64,000 bases of DNA from Thiocapsa marina 5811 (GTDB lineage Bacteria; Pseudomonadota; Gammaproteobacteria; Chromatiales; Chromatiaceae): NCBI RefSeq assembly GCF_000223985.1, contig NZ_AFWV01000018.1, positions 1-64,000 of the forward strand, in the 5' to 3' direction. Positions 41,552 to 49,300 of the stretch are shown here, one piece after another (positions within the stretch are counted from its first letter, which is position 1; each line of letters opens with the position of its first letter). The notes beneath the pieces are model-generated. The model was not told the DNA's origin. It worked only from the letters and a program-made list of their open reading frames with translations, and made no database searches. The translations under genes and the position numbers were made by a program.

Positions 41552-44518
41552 TCCCTTCACCTTCAACGTCCCGAGCATCCGCATGGTCCGGATCTTCAGC
41601 TCGACTCTGAACTCGACCTCCTGATCGGCGCTCGGCTCGACCTCGAGGGTATAGCCGGTCTCCTCGATCGTCGCATTCTCGGGCAGCTTCTCGGGATCGA
41701 TGGTGACGGTCCAGGTGCCGGGTTGCAGCCCAGCGAAGCGGAACTCGCCGTTGCCGTTGGTGAGGCGCCGGTAGACCTGATCGCCGCTGCGCACCTCGAC
41801 CAGGATGCCGCCGAGGCCGCGGCTCGGTTTAAGCTCTTCCGACGTCGGCGGGGGCGGGGCCTTGACGCCGCGCCCGACCTGCACGAAGGTCTGCGAGGGC
41901 AGCAGGCTGGGGTCCGGCTCGTAGAGCTGGACCTTGCCGTCGATGGTCGCACCCCGGATGAAGGGGAGGTTTACCGGCACGCCGGCATCAAAGAAGAGGT
42001 TGACCTCCTGCGGCATCTCGACCAGCGGGATCATGCCCACCGGCAGGCGCCCACCGGCCAGGGTGAGCTGGTAGACCCCGAGCTTGACCGAGGGGAACAT
42101 GAAATAGCCGTTTGCGTCAGTGATGGCGACCAGCCGGTCCATCTTGAGCACGACGTTCGCCAGACCCTTGCCGGTCTCCTGATCGAACGCACGGCCCCGC
42201 AGCGTGGCGACGTCCTTGCGCCGCAGGGTCGGGACCTCGATCGGCACCGTGTAGGAGATCATCAGACTGTTGTCCATATCCATGCCGTTGTCGTAGGTCT
42301 CCGCATAGCGTGAGCCGTGGCGCGCCTGCACCCGGATCATGTCGCCGTTCTCGCGCAGATAGCTGTACTGGGCGTTGGCGATGACGCTGTTCTGGCCGTT
42401 GTAGTTCTGCCCCTGCACATCCAGGCTGAGGTTGGAACGCTCGTTGAGGATGAGGTTGGCGCTGACCCCGGCGGTCATGCTCGGCTCTTCGTCGAAGCTC
42501 GCGGCGGCCTGATTCTCCAGGAAGAGATAGGCGCCCAGGTTCAAGCGCTTGGTCGGACGCCAGAAGAGGCTGCCGCGATAGGCGTCGGTCATGGAGCGCT
42601 CGCCGGTCACGCGATCGAGCTTCTGTCCCACGTCTACGCTCGTGTTGAGGCTCAGATTCAGCTCTTTGAAGCTCTTGGCGTAACCCAGGCGCAGGATGTT
42701 CTCGGTCTCGTCGAAGGTCGGTGCCGGATTTAGATCGTTGCGTTGGCGATAACGCAGCTCGGCCAGATAGCGGCTGTCGCTCGGTGTGCGCCAATTCACG
42801 CCGATGCCGGCCTCGTGCTCCTCGCTGTCGGGGCTGTACCAACCCCAATCGTCCGCATCCAGATCGACCACGAAGTCGTCATTGTCCTCGTCGTCTGGCG
42901 GCTCGTCGTCGTGGTACCGGTTGTAGTGATAGAAGGCGCGCAGACTCCAGGGCCGGTCCTCCGGCGCATAGTTCACGTCCAGATAGGCGCGGTCCTGGTT
43001 CTGGTAGTAACCGGCATAGTCCGGCGAGGCATAGAGCAGGGTCAGTCGATAGCGCCAAGGCGCACCCAACTTGACCAGATCCCCCCAGAAGGCGGCGCCG
43101 CTCCCGGCATCCCCGGTGCTGCCGGCGACCTCCACGTCCAAGGCGAGTTCGGGACCCAACACCGCCTTCTGTCGCAGCCCGAGGATCCGGTTGTGGCCGT
43201 TCAGGTTGTCGGTTTGGTCCAGGTAATTGAGGGCGACCAACCAGGTCGGTGTCAGCGCAAAGGTCGCACCCAAGCCGGTTTGATGGCCGTCGAAATCCTC
43301 CTCGTCGTCTCCGAAATCGAAGGAGCCGACGTGATAGGCGGAGACCTCCCAGCGTTCGCCGCGCCAGGCAAAGCGCGCCCCGCGCCCGCTCACCCCCATC
43401 TCGGTCAGCGGCGAGAGGCTGTAGCTCGCATCGCCGAGGGTCACGTCGAAGTCGCGCCCGCGGTAATCCAGATAGAACCAAGTGTCCTGACCGAAGACGG
43501 TCTCGTCGTTCAGGCCGGGCCAGCGCAGCAGGAAGCTCAGGAAACGCTCGTCCGTGTTGTCCAGCGCCCCGCTGCCGGACCATTCGAGCTGCACGCCCGC
43601 GCCGTCGTCGCCGTCGTTCTTGCCGCTCCAACTGCCGCCGACCCGCCGGGTGAAGTAGGTCTTCATGCTGTGATAGGGCATCTCCTTGCCGGTCATGCGC
43701 GGCAGGGTCTCGACGCTCTTCTTGGCGGTGTCGCTGAGGGGCGTCTCCAGCCCGGGCGTGGATGCGGTCGCGGTCAGGCTGATCTCGTCGCGGGTCGGCT
43801 CCGTGATGGCCGGCGGCTTGATGGTCAGCTCCACCGGGCGCACCTCGCCGGCCGCCAGGGTCATGCTGCCGGCCGCGGGCTCCACCTTGGATTCACGGCT
43901 GCTTTGGGCGCCGAAGCCGACGGTCAGCTCGGTATTGCTGTAGTTGCCGATCTGGAAGGTCGCCTCGTAGGGCTCGTTCGCGATCGCGATGGCCGGCATG
44001 TCCAGGATGTCGACCTGGAGTTTGAACACGGGTCGCACCCGCACCGCCAGGGTCGAGCCGCCGAGTGCGCCGGGTCGGCCGCGGAGACCGACCTGATAGC
44101 TCACACGATACTCGCCCGCCGCGACCCGCTCGGGCACGAAGAAGCTGACCAACCGCATGGCCGAGCCGCCAGCAGGAAGGCTGAAGGGGAATTCAGGCGT
44201 GATGGCGCGCCAACCCTCGGGCATCAGCAGCCGGCCTTCGAAGTCGTTGGGCTGACCGGTCTGGTTGACGATCTGAAAGACGGCCGTGACGACCTCGCGC
44301 GGGTCGACCGTGAACACCCGCGAATCCATCGGCCGCACATCCACACCGCGCGCCTGGGCGAGAAGCGGCGAACCGATCAGAAGCAGGCCGAGCAGGATCC
44401 AGGAGAGCGGCCCAGGTCCCGGGTGCAGCCGACGCCACCGCCGGACACCGCGCCCGTCGCGCAGCGTGGCGCGTCGGGATACGGTCTCTGAGCGATTGCG
44501 GCCGTCGGGCCGGGACAT
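41549..44518 (-). CDS. Large usher-like outer-membrane barrel protein with carboxypeptidase-regulatory-like domains
   Basis: A strong GGAGG site 8 bp before the ATG at 44518 supports the start of this 989-residue protein. The long basic leader ends in a signal peptide (LSWILLGLLLIGSPLLAQA). Residues ~57-270 look like two Ig-like periplasmic domains (SRVFTVDPREVVTAVFQIVN). From ~290 to ~760 the sequence alternates in barrel-like strands with aromatic girdles (DTWFYLDYRGRDFDVTLGDA, WSLRAFYHYNRYHDDEPPDD). Two regulatory-like beta domains lie near 770-830 (GLANVVLKMDRLVAITDANG) and 900-960 (GNGEFRFAGLQPGTWTVTID). This layout of periplasmic domains, barrel and C-terminal beta domains recalls pilus ushers, but I see no usher family signature. 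It is last in a pilin-pilin-chaperone-usher-like order. Confidence 0.7.
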   Translation of the reverse strand: MSRPDGRNRSETVSRRATLRDGRGVRRWRRLHPGPGPLSWILLGLLLIGSPLLAQARGVDVRPMDSRVFTVDPREVVTAVFQIVNQTGQPNDFEGRLLMPEGWRAITPEFPFSLPAGGSAMRLVSFFVPERVAAGEYRVSYQVGLRGRPGALGGSTLAVRVRPVFKLQVDILDMPAIAIANEPYEATFQIGNYSNTELTVGFGAQSSRESKVEPAAGSMTLAAGEVRPVELTIKPPAITEPTRDEISLTATASTPGLETPLSDTAKKSVETLPRMTGKEMPYHSMKTYFTRRVGGSWSGKNDGDDGAGVQLEWSGSGALDNTDERFLSFLLRWPGLNDETVFGQDTWFYLDYRGRDFDVTLGDASYSLSPLTEMGVSGRGARFAWRGERWEVSAYHVGSFDFGDDEEDFDGHQTGLGATFALTPTWLVALNYLDQTDNLNGHNRILGLRQKAVLGPELALDVEVAGSTGDAGSGAAFWGDLVKLGAPWRYRLTLLYASPDYAGYYQNQDRAYLDVNYAPEDRPWSLRAFYHYNRYHDDEPPDDEDNDDFVVDLDADDWGWYSPDSEEHEAGIGVNWRTPSDSRYLAELRYRQRNDLNPAPTFDETENILRLGYAKSFKELNLSLNTSVDVGQKLDRVTGERSMTDAYRGSLFWRPTKRLNLGAYLFLENQAAASFDEEPSMTAGVSANLILNERSNLSLDVQGQNYNGQNSVIANAQYSYLRENGDMIRVQARHGSRYAETYDNGMDMDNSLMISYTVPIEVPTLRRKDVATLRGRAFDQETGKGLANVVLKMDRLVAITDANGYFMFPSVKLGVYQLTLAGGRLPVGMIPLVEMPQEVNLFFDAGVPVNLPFIRGATIDGKVQLYEPDPSLLPSQTFVQVGRGVKAPPPPTSEELKPSRGLGGILVEVRSGDQVYRRLTNGNGEFRFAGLQPGTWTVTIDPEKLPENATIEETGYTLEVEPSADQEVEFRVELKIRTMRMLGTLKVKG

Positions 44519-44947
44519 CCGGAAAACCTCCGGGTCGCGGGTGACGGTCGTTCCGGCCGCTGCCTGTTCAGGCGCTCACCGGCAATGTCGACCTTGTGCG
44601 AACCGGGGCACCGAATCCGCCATGATGGCGAGCGGCGCTGCGGTCCAGGCATTGGCCGGATCGGTGGCGAAAGGACCCAGTGGCGTGCGTCACCCTTGAC
44701 CGAGCTGTGCGACCGTCGCGTTGGGTCAATCGGCCGCGGGTTATTCTTCTGTTGTTCGTTCGCGAGTCGGCGGTGCCGCATGGCTCCGCCATCGACACCG
44801 ACGCCCGCCCTGTCCGTCCCTTCCCCCCATCGGAGCGGAGCCGGGAAGGGGTCAGGCCGCGCCGCTCCGTGGCGTCCTTGGCCTGCCTCTTCTCAACCCC
44901 GACCGCCGGGAATGGGTGACTCATGCCCTTGGGCCGGGTCGAGGGGG
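44519..44947. other. Gap between chaperone-like and barrel-protein genes
   Basis: No gene, hairpin array or terminator that I can support. Arg/Ser-rich open frames on the minus strand lack ribosome sites and homology. The gap is long for an operon, so the barrel gene may have its own promoter. Confidence 0.4.
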
Positions 44948-45763
44948 CTATTCGATCTCCAATTCGACGTTGGCGCCGAAGAGGTTGTCGCCCGTGCCGT
45001 CGGCGACGACGAGGCCGAGGTACTTGCCGTCGGGGACCTCGCCGAGATCCATCTGGAAACGGGCGGACGTCGCCGGGTACAAGCGCTTGGCCGGGCCCTC
45101 GAACTTCCCGACGGGGGCCCCCGATTGGTTGTAGAGCTCCAGCGACAGGCCGGGGCTCAACCAGCGCTGCCCGGTGTTCTCGACATCGATGGTGAACAAG
45201 CGTTGGCCGTTCTCCTTGACGATCTGCGGATTCGTGAAGACCAATCCGGCCTCGCCGGTCTTACCGAGATGCGTGACGATCTGGACGCCGTAGCGTACGA
45301 CCTGTGTCAGGCGTGTCGTCCGCTCCGGCAGGGGTTCCGCGGCCTCGGCCGACGCCTCGGTGATCGGCTCGATCATGACCATGCTCCAATAGGTCCCCGA
45401 GAGCCCTTTGTCTGCCGGCACCTTGACCTCGAAGTCCAGCCGCTCAGTCCCGCTCGGCGGGATCTGCACAAGCTCGCGGCTCAGGCTGATCCATTTAGCG
45501 TTGGAGCGCGGCAGGCGGCCCGGCGCACCGTACGCATTGCTGCCATCCGAGGCGAAGCTGTAGTCGGTCTGATAGACCTTGGCCTCCGCCATCGTCGCTC
45601 CCGTGTTGCGCAGCACCAGGGTGCCGCGATAGTGCTCGCCGGGCTGGGCCAGCTTCTCCTGGGTCAGTTCGCTCTCCAACTTGACCCCGGCATGGATGGC
45701 AGAGGTGAAGAGAAGCGCCATCAGTGCGCCCGCGAAGGAGAGCTGTTTCTTCCCGATGAACAT
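44948..45763 (-). CDS. Periplasmic pilus-chaperone-like protein with two Ig-like domains
   Basis: The 271-residue protein has a clear signal peptide (KKQLSFAGALMALLFTSAIH, cleavage after Ala25). Residues ~26-140 form one Ig-like domain (HYRGTLVLRNTGATMAEAKV, ELVQIPPSGTERLDFEVKVP) and ~150-271 a second (FTIDVENTGQRWLSPGLSLE, PATSARFQMDLGEVPDGKYL). The size and two-domain architecture match periplasmic chaperones of fimbrial systems, and the segment TQVVRYGVQIVTHLG lies where a chaperone G1 strand could be. The primary sequence is not classical PapD. It follows the second pilin-like gene by 14 bp. Confidence 0.7.
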   Translation of the reverse strand: MFIGKKQLSFAGALMALLFTSAIHAGVKLESELTQEKLAQPGEHYRGTLVLRNTGATMAEAKVYQTDYSFASDGSNAYGAPGRLPRSNAKWISLSRELVQIPPSGTERLDFEVKVPADKGLSGTYWSMVMIEPITEASAEAAEPLPERTTRLTQVVRYGVQIVTHLGKTGEAGLVFTNPQIVKENGQRLFTIDVENTGQRWLSPGLSLELYNQSGAPVGKFEGPAKRLYPATSARFQMDLGEVPDGKYLGLVVADGTGDNLFGANVELEIE

Positions 45764-45777
45764 CGTCCGATACCTGC

Positions 45778-46233
45778 TCAGTAAATTCGGTAGATCAGAG
45801 TGGTGTCGTATGCGCCTGGGCCGTTCCCGACCGACACGCCGTCGAGCCGCAATTGCAGCCGGATTCCGCTACGGTCGCCGCTGCCGTAGAAAATGGCCTG
45901 CTCCAGGCTTCCGACGGTCAGATAACTTTGACCGCCAGTGATGCTGCCCCCGCCACTGCCGTCGCTCGTGCGGCGCACGGCGAGCGTCACGCCGGACGGC
46001 AGGCTTGAGCCGGAGCGCTGCACTCCCACAGTCCAGAGCGCACCGCCAGTGTTGCTGATGTCCAAAGTCGCCTGGTAGGACCCGCTCTCGATCGGCGAGC
46101 GGATGTCGCTGCCGGCGCCGGCGATCAGGTCACCGGCGTCAATGGTCTCCGACCAGTCGCCGCCGGTCAGGCTGATGTCGGCCGCCTGGGCGCTGAGGGC
46201 CAAAGCGGCGAGTGCTATCATGCGAAAGAGCAT
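45778..46233 (-). CDS. Small secreted pilin-like protein, second of two
   Basis: The 151-residue protein has a signal peptide (MLFRMIALAALALSAQA). The mature ~134 residues are beta-rich, Gly/Ser-rich and cysteine-free: GSYQATLDISNTGGALWTVG, and the C-terminal AYDTTLIYRIY alternates aromatic and hydrophobic residues as pilin donor-strand ends do. It shows no family I recognise. It lies between the first pilin-like gene and the chaperone-like gene, 14 bp from the latter. Confidence 0.65.
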   Translation of the reverse strand: MLFRMIALAALALSAQAADISLTGGDWSETIDAGDLIAGAGSDIRSPIESGSYQATLDISNTGGALWTVGVQRSGSSLPSGVTLAVRRTSDGSGGGSITGGQSYLTVGSLEQAIFYGSGDRSGIRLQLRLDGVSVGNGPGAYDTTLIYRIY

Positions 46234-46304
46234 CGGGGATCATGAGTTGCGGGTGTCGACCGGCCGGGCATTTGGCCCGGCCCCGGTCCTAAGGGCGTCG
46301 GCTA

Positions 46305-46799
46305 TCAACCGTCGACGATGGTCAGCGTGACCGTCTTGGTGGCGGACGCGACGACGCCGGCGCTCACCGTCGCGGCGAGCTCGTACGTCAGGCTTTGCGC
46401 GGCCTCGGCAACCTGAGTGAGGCCGGTAACCACGTCGGCTGCAGAATCGCTCAACGTCAGCTTGCCGCCAGTGGTTCCACTTGCTGACGCTGCGGTCAGT
46501 GAAAGGGTGAGCCCAGCGGGCATCGCCGTATCGAGGGCGGCGGTGATCTTTTTGCCGGTGCCGTTAGTCGTGATTGCGTAGCTCGAGGTTGCATCCGTCT
46601 CGGCGTCGGGTTGGCTACCGGCGGTCGCGCTATCAATGACGAGGGCACCAGGGTTGCCGGTGACGGAAATCTCGTTGATGGCCGTGACCTGATAGGTCAC
46701 GGTTTGTTCTGCCGAGTCCGCGGCAAGTACGCCGCCGCTCACAACCAGCCCAACTGCCGCCGCCAACGTAGAAAGTTTCATCGTTCTGTTTGCGTTCAT
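46305..46799 (-). CDS. Small secreted pilin-like protein, first of two
   Basis: The ATG at 46799 has an AAGGGTG site ~7 bp upstream and gives 164 residues. A signal peptide (MKLSTLAAAVGLVVSGGVLA) precedes a mature, cysteine-free, Ala/Thr/Val-rich beta protein: TYQVTAINEISVTGNPGALV, SYAITTNGTGKKITAALDTA and SATKTVTLTIVDG at the end. Proteins with the VTAINEISVTGNP signature occur in many environmental bacteria without assigned function. Its high content of small residues fits a major extracellular subunit. It is the first gene of the operon and faces the LysR regulator. Confidence 0.7.
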   Translation of the reverse strand: MNANRTMKLSTLAAAVGLVVSGGVLAADSAEQTVTYQVTAINEISVTGNPGALVIDSATAGSQPDAETDATSSYAITTNGTGKKITAALDTAMPAGLTLSLTAASASGTTGGKLTLSDSAADVVTGLTQVAEAAQSLTYELAATVSAGVVASATKTVTLTIVDG

Positions 46800-46962
46800 A
46801 CTATTCACCCTTGTTGTGCGTCTTCATGGCTACTCATCCGGGAGAGTGACCCTGGCCCGCATCGCGCCGGCTCGGGCCGAAGCCCTAGGTGCGGCGGCTG
46901 GGCGGTGGATCCCTTGCTCGCTTCCCACGGCAGGAGTATGGAGCGCGCCCGTTCGCAGGTGA

Positions 46963-47000
46963 AATACCTTTAGACTATGCTTATATACCCGAAAGGTATT
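46963..47000. promoter_or_regulatory. Inverted repeat in the divergent lysR/pilin-like intergenic region
   Basis: AATACCTTT (46963-46971) and AAAGGTATT (46992-47000) are perfect 9-bp arms over 20 bp; a third ATACC is inside. The site lies 48 bp before the TTG start of the LysR regulator and about 164 bp before the first pilin-like gene. LysR family members usually bind such dyads and control the divergent gene. Confidence 0.55.
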
Positions 47001-47047
47001 GCGTAAGGCACTGGGCTGGACGCCCTGCACAACAGGCGCGTAAAGCA

Positions 47048-47968
47048 TTGAAATTGAGGCAATTAGAGTATTTTCACGAGGTCATCGAGCAGGATTTCAA
47101 CATCTCGGCCGCCGCCAAGAGGCTCTACACTTCCCAGCCCGGCGTGAGCCGCCAGCTCATCGAGCTGGCCGACGAGCTGGGTGTTGAGCTCTTCCTCCAC
47201 GAAGGAAAGCGCTTGGTCGGCCTGACCCGTGCCGGGATGGAGATCGCCGAGATCGCCGCGCGCATGCTGATCGACGTGCGTCGGATCCACGAGATCGGTC
47301 GGTCGCTCGCGACCGATCGGCACGATTGTCTGAAGGTGGTCGCCAATCGGCACGCGGCGCACAACCTGCTGCATCATGCGATGGTCGACTTTCGCGAGAT
47401 GATGCCCGGGATCGAGGTGGACGTCTCGGAGGAAAACACGCTCCAGGCGACAGCCATGCTGCGCATCGGCCAGGCCGATCTGGGACTGCTGGCGGAGGCA
47501 CCGGATCAGGATCCGGACCTGCTCTATTTTCCGATCGAGGAGTGGCGGCTGCTCTTGGTGGTGCCGCGGGAGCATCCGCTGGCGGGGTTGCCGACGGTCG
47601 GGCTGGAGGATCTCGCGCACTATTCGGTGGGCTCCTACGACAACGCCGCGCAATCGCGCTTTGTCATCGACGAGGCGTTTGCCGGCGCGGGACTTCACTC
47701 CCCCGTCAACATCTCCTTCGCCAGCAGTCACATGATCCTGCAGTTCGTGAACAGCAAGATCGGTATCGCCATCGTGGCGGAATCCGCCTTTTCCGCCGAC
47801 GACTACCCCGAGCTCCTCGGGCTGGACGTGACCCACCTGTTCCGGCCCCTGACCACCGACCTGGTGCTGCCGCGCCGGACCTCGCCCCCGCGCGATGTCT
47901 TCAACTTCCTAAGCATCCTCGCACCCCAAATCACCCCGACGACCATCGGCGAGGCCATCGACTCGTAG
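47048..47968 (+). CDS. LysR-family regulator (CysB-like)
   Basis: The family start MKLRQLEYFHEVIEQDFNIS corresponds to a TTG at 47048; upstream codons are not protein-like. The HTH is ISAAAKRLYTSQPGVSRQLI and the effector domain has the CysB-type pattern (VVANRHAAHNLLHHAMVDFR, PLAGLPTVGLEDLAHYSVGS, NISFASSHMILQFVNSKIGI). It has 306 residues. CysB controls sulfur assimilation; this copy might respond to a sulfur compound and control the divergent secreted-protein operon, but that is inference. Its TAG stop is formed by the first bases of a GTAGGGTGGG repeat. Confidence 0.85.
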   Translation: MKLRQLEYFHEVIEQDFNISAAAKRLYTSQPGVSRQLIELADELGVELFLHEGKRLVGLTRAGMEIAEIAARMLIDVRRIHEIGRSLATDRHDCLKVVANRHAAHNLLHHAMVDFREMMPGIEVDVSEENTLQATAMLRIGQADLGLLAEAPDQDPDLLYFPIEEWRLLLVVPREHPLAGLPTVGLEDLAHYSVGSYDNAAQSRFVIDEAFAGAGLHSPVNISFASSHMILQFVNSKIGIAIVAESAFSADDYPELLGLDVTHLFRPLTTDLVLPRRTSPPRDVFNFLSILAPQITPTTIGEAIDS

Positions 47969-48081
47969 GGTGGGTAGAGCGTCGGCGAAACCCATCCAGC
48001 TCGTTCCAATCGCATCGGACCGAAACGCGGCAACCCGGCGGTTTGGAGGATGGGTTTCGCTGTGCTCTACCCATCCTACGG
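47964..48081. repeat. GGTGGGTAGAGCG...CCATCC repeat pair after lysR
   Basis: It has the same structure as 21684-21798: CGTAGGGTGGGTAGAGCGTC followed by GGCGAAACCCATCC, ~55 bp, then GGATGGGTTTCGCTGTGCTC followed by TACCCATCCTACG. The first bases are the LysR stop codon TAG. Confidence 0.85.
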
Positions 48082-48137
48082 TTTCTCAAGGTGTTCACCT
48101 TGTTTCGGAATCGTCACCGAGCCGCGCCGAGACCGTC

Positions 48138-49097
48138 TCAGTCCGTCCGCGGTCCGAAACGGTCGAACGCGTAGACGATGAGGAAGCCCAGCACGCAGGT
48201 CAAGATCGCGCCGAGGACGAGGGGGTCGCCCTCGTAGCCGGAGGGCAGGACGTTGACCTCGGAGAGGATCTTCTCGGGGGTGAGTCCGTCGGCGGCCATC
48301 ACGACCTGGCCCGTGCCGTCTCTCAGCCAGTCCTCCGCATTGCGCCAGGGATAGACCTTGTTCAGCGAGCCGACGAGAAAGCCGGTCAGGATGGCGAGCG
48401 TGAGGCTTCTGTAGCGCTTGAAGGTCCAGGAGAGCAGGCGCGACATGGTCATCATCCCGGCCAGACAGCCCAGGGCAAAGACACTCAGGACAAGGAGCTT
48501 CTCCAGGGAGAAGTCGACCAGCAACCCCTTGAGGGTGTCTTGGATGATGAATTGATACATCCCCAGCACCAGGAGCATGAAGCTCCCGGAAACGCCCGGC
48601 AGCATCAGTGCCGAGATGGCGATGGCGCCGCAGAGAAAGACGAACCAGAGCGCCTCGTTGCCGCTCGCGGGCGTGAGGGTGGTGATCCCGTAGGCCAGGA
48701 TCGCACCGAGGACGAAGAGCCCCACCTCGCCGGCGCGCCATTGCGGGATGCGCCGGACCATGAAGAGGATCGAGGCGAGGATCAGCCCGAAGAAGAAGGC
48801 CCAGATCAGCGGCGGATAATGCTCGAGCATCCAGGAGACGCCGAAGACGCCGACCAGGATGCCCGTCGCCATACCGGCGAGCAGGAGCGTCAGGAAGCCC
48901 CCGTCGAGCGCCCGCCAGACGCCGGCGATGCCTTCACGGCGATGCACGCCGATCAGCCCCGGACCGAACGCCTTCACGGCGTTGAGCAGACGCTCGTAGA
49001 TGCCGCTGATGAAGGCGATGGTGCCGCCGGATACCCCCGGGATCACCTCCGCGACACCCATGGCACCACCCTTCAGGATCAAGCTCAAACGCGACAT
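48138..49097 (-). CDS. DUF368 membrane protein, polyprenyl-phosphate transporter (PopT-like)
   Basis: From the ATG at 49097 the protein has 319 residues with about nine membrane helices. The DUF368 signatures are MGVAEVIPGVSGGTIAFISG near the start and the inverted-repeat partner ALMLPGVSGSFMLLVLGMYQ in the middle. Both PGVSGG-type loops are intact. DUF368 proteins have recently been linked to recycling of undecaprenyl phosphate across the inner membrane. The gene stands between a LysR/repeat block and a composite element. The longer upstream start at 49172 is inside a repeat and unlikely. Confidence 0.88.
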   Translation of the reverse strand: MSRLSLILKGGAMGVAEVIPGVSGGTIAFISGIYERLLNAVKAFGPGLIGVHRREGIAGVWRALDGGFLTLLLAGMATGILVGVFGVSWMLEHYPPLIWAFFFGLILASILFMVRRIPQWRAGEVGLFVLGAILAYGITTLTPASGNEALWFVFLCGAIAISALMLPGVSGSFMLLVLGMYQFIIQDTLKGLLVDFSLEKLLVLSVFALGCLAGMMTMSRLLSWTFKRYRSLTLAILTGFLVGSLNKVYPWRNAEDWLRDGTGQVVMAADGLTPEKILSEVNVLPSGYEGDPLVLGAILTCVLGFLIVYAFDRFGPRTD

Positions 49098-49107
49098 CGT
49101 TTTATCC

Positions 49108-49300
49108 TTAAACCGCGCCCAGCACGGTATGCGTAGTGTGTTGAATTGGCTTGGCCGCGCCAGCTCCGACAACTGTCGAAGCCGGCGCGGTTTAAGGTAT
49201 TGAGAAATTTACAAGTCTAAACCGCGTCCCCGCTAAGGGCCACGGATGCACCAAACCTCGAGCTCACGCAGAGCGAGCATCTCGCTCCGGACGCGGTTTA
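49108..49300. repeat. Composite TAAACCGCG element between the DUF368 gene and batD
   Basis: Module A (49108-49195) starts TTAAACCGCGCCCAGCACGG with GGTATGCGTAG, ends GCCGGCGCGGTTTAA. An AT-rich spacer is followed by module B (49217-49300), which starts CTAAACCGCGTCCCCGCTAA and ends CTCCGGACGCGGTTTA. The last bases supply the batD TAA stop, and the first lie 11 bp upstream of the DUF368 start. Confidence 0.88.

Noticed and set aside
44568-44924. 118-codon minus-strand frame between the chaperone- and barrel-protein genes
   Set aside because: Arg/Ser-rich, no ribosome site, no recognisable fold; overlaps likely leader sequence.
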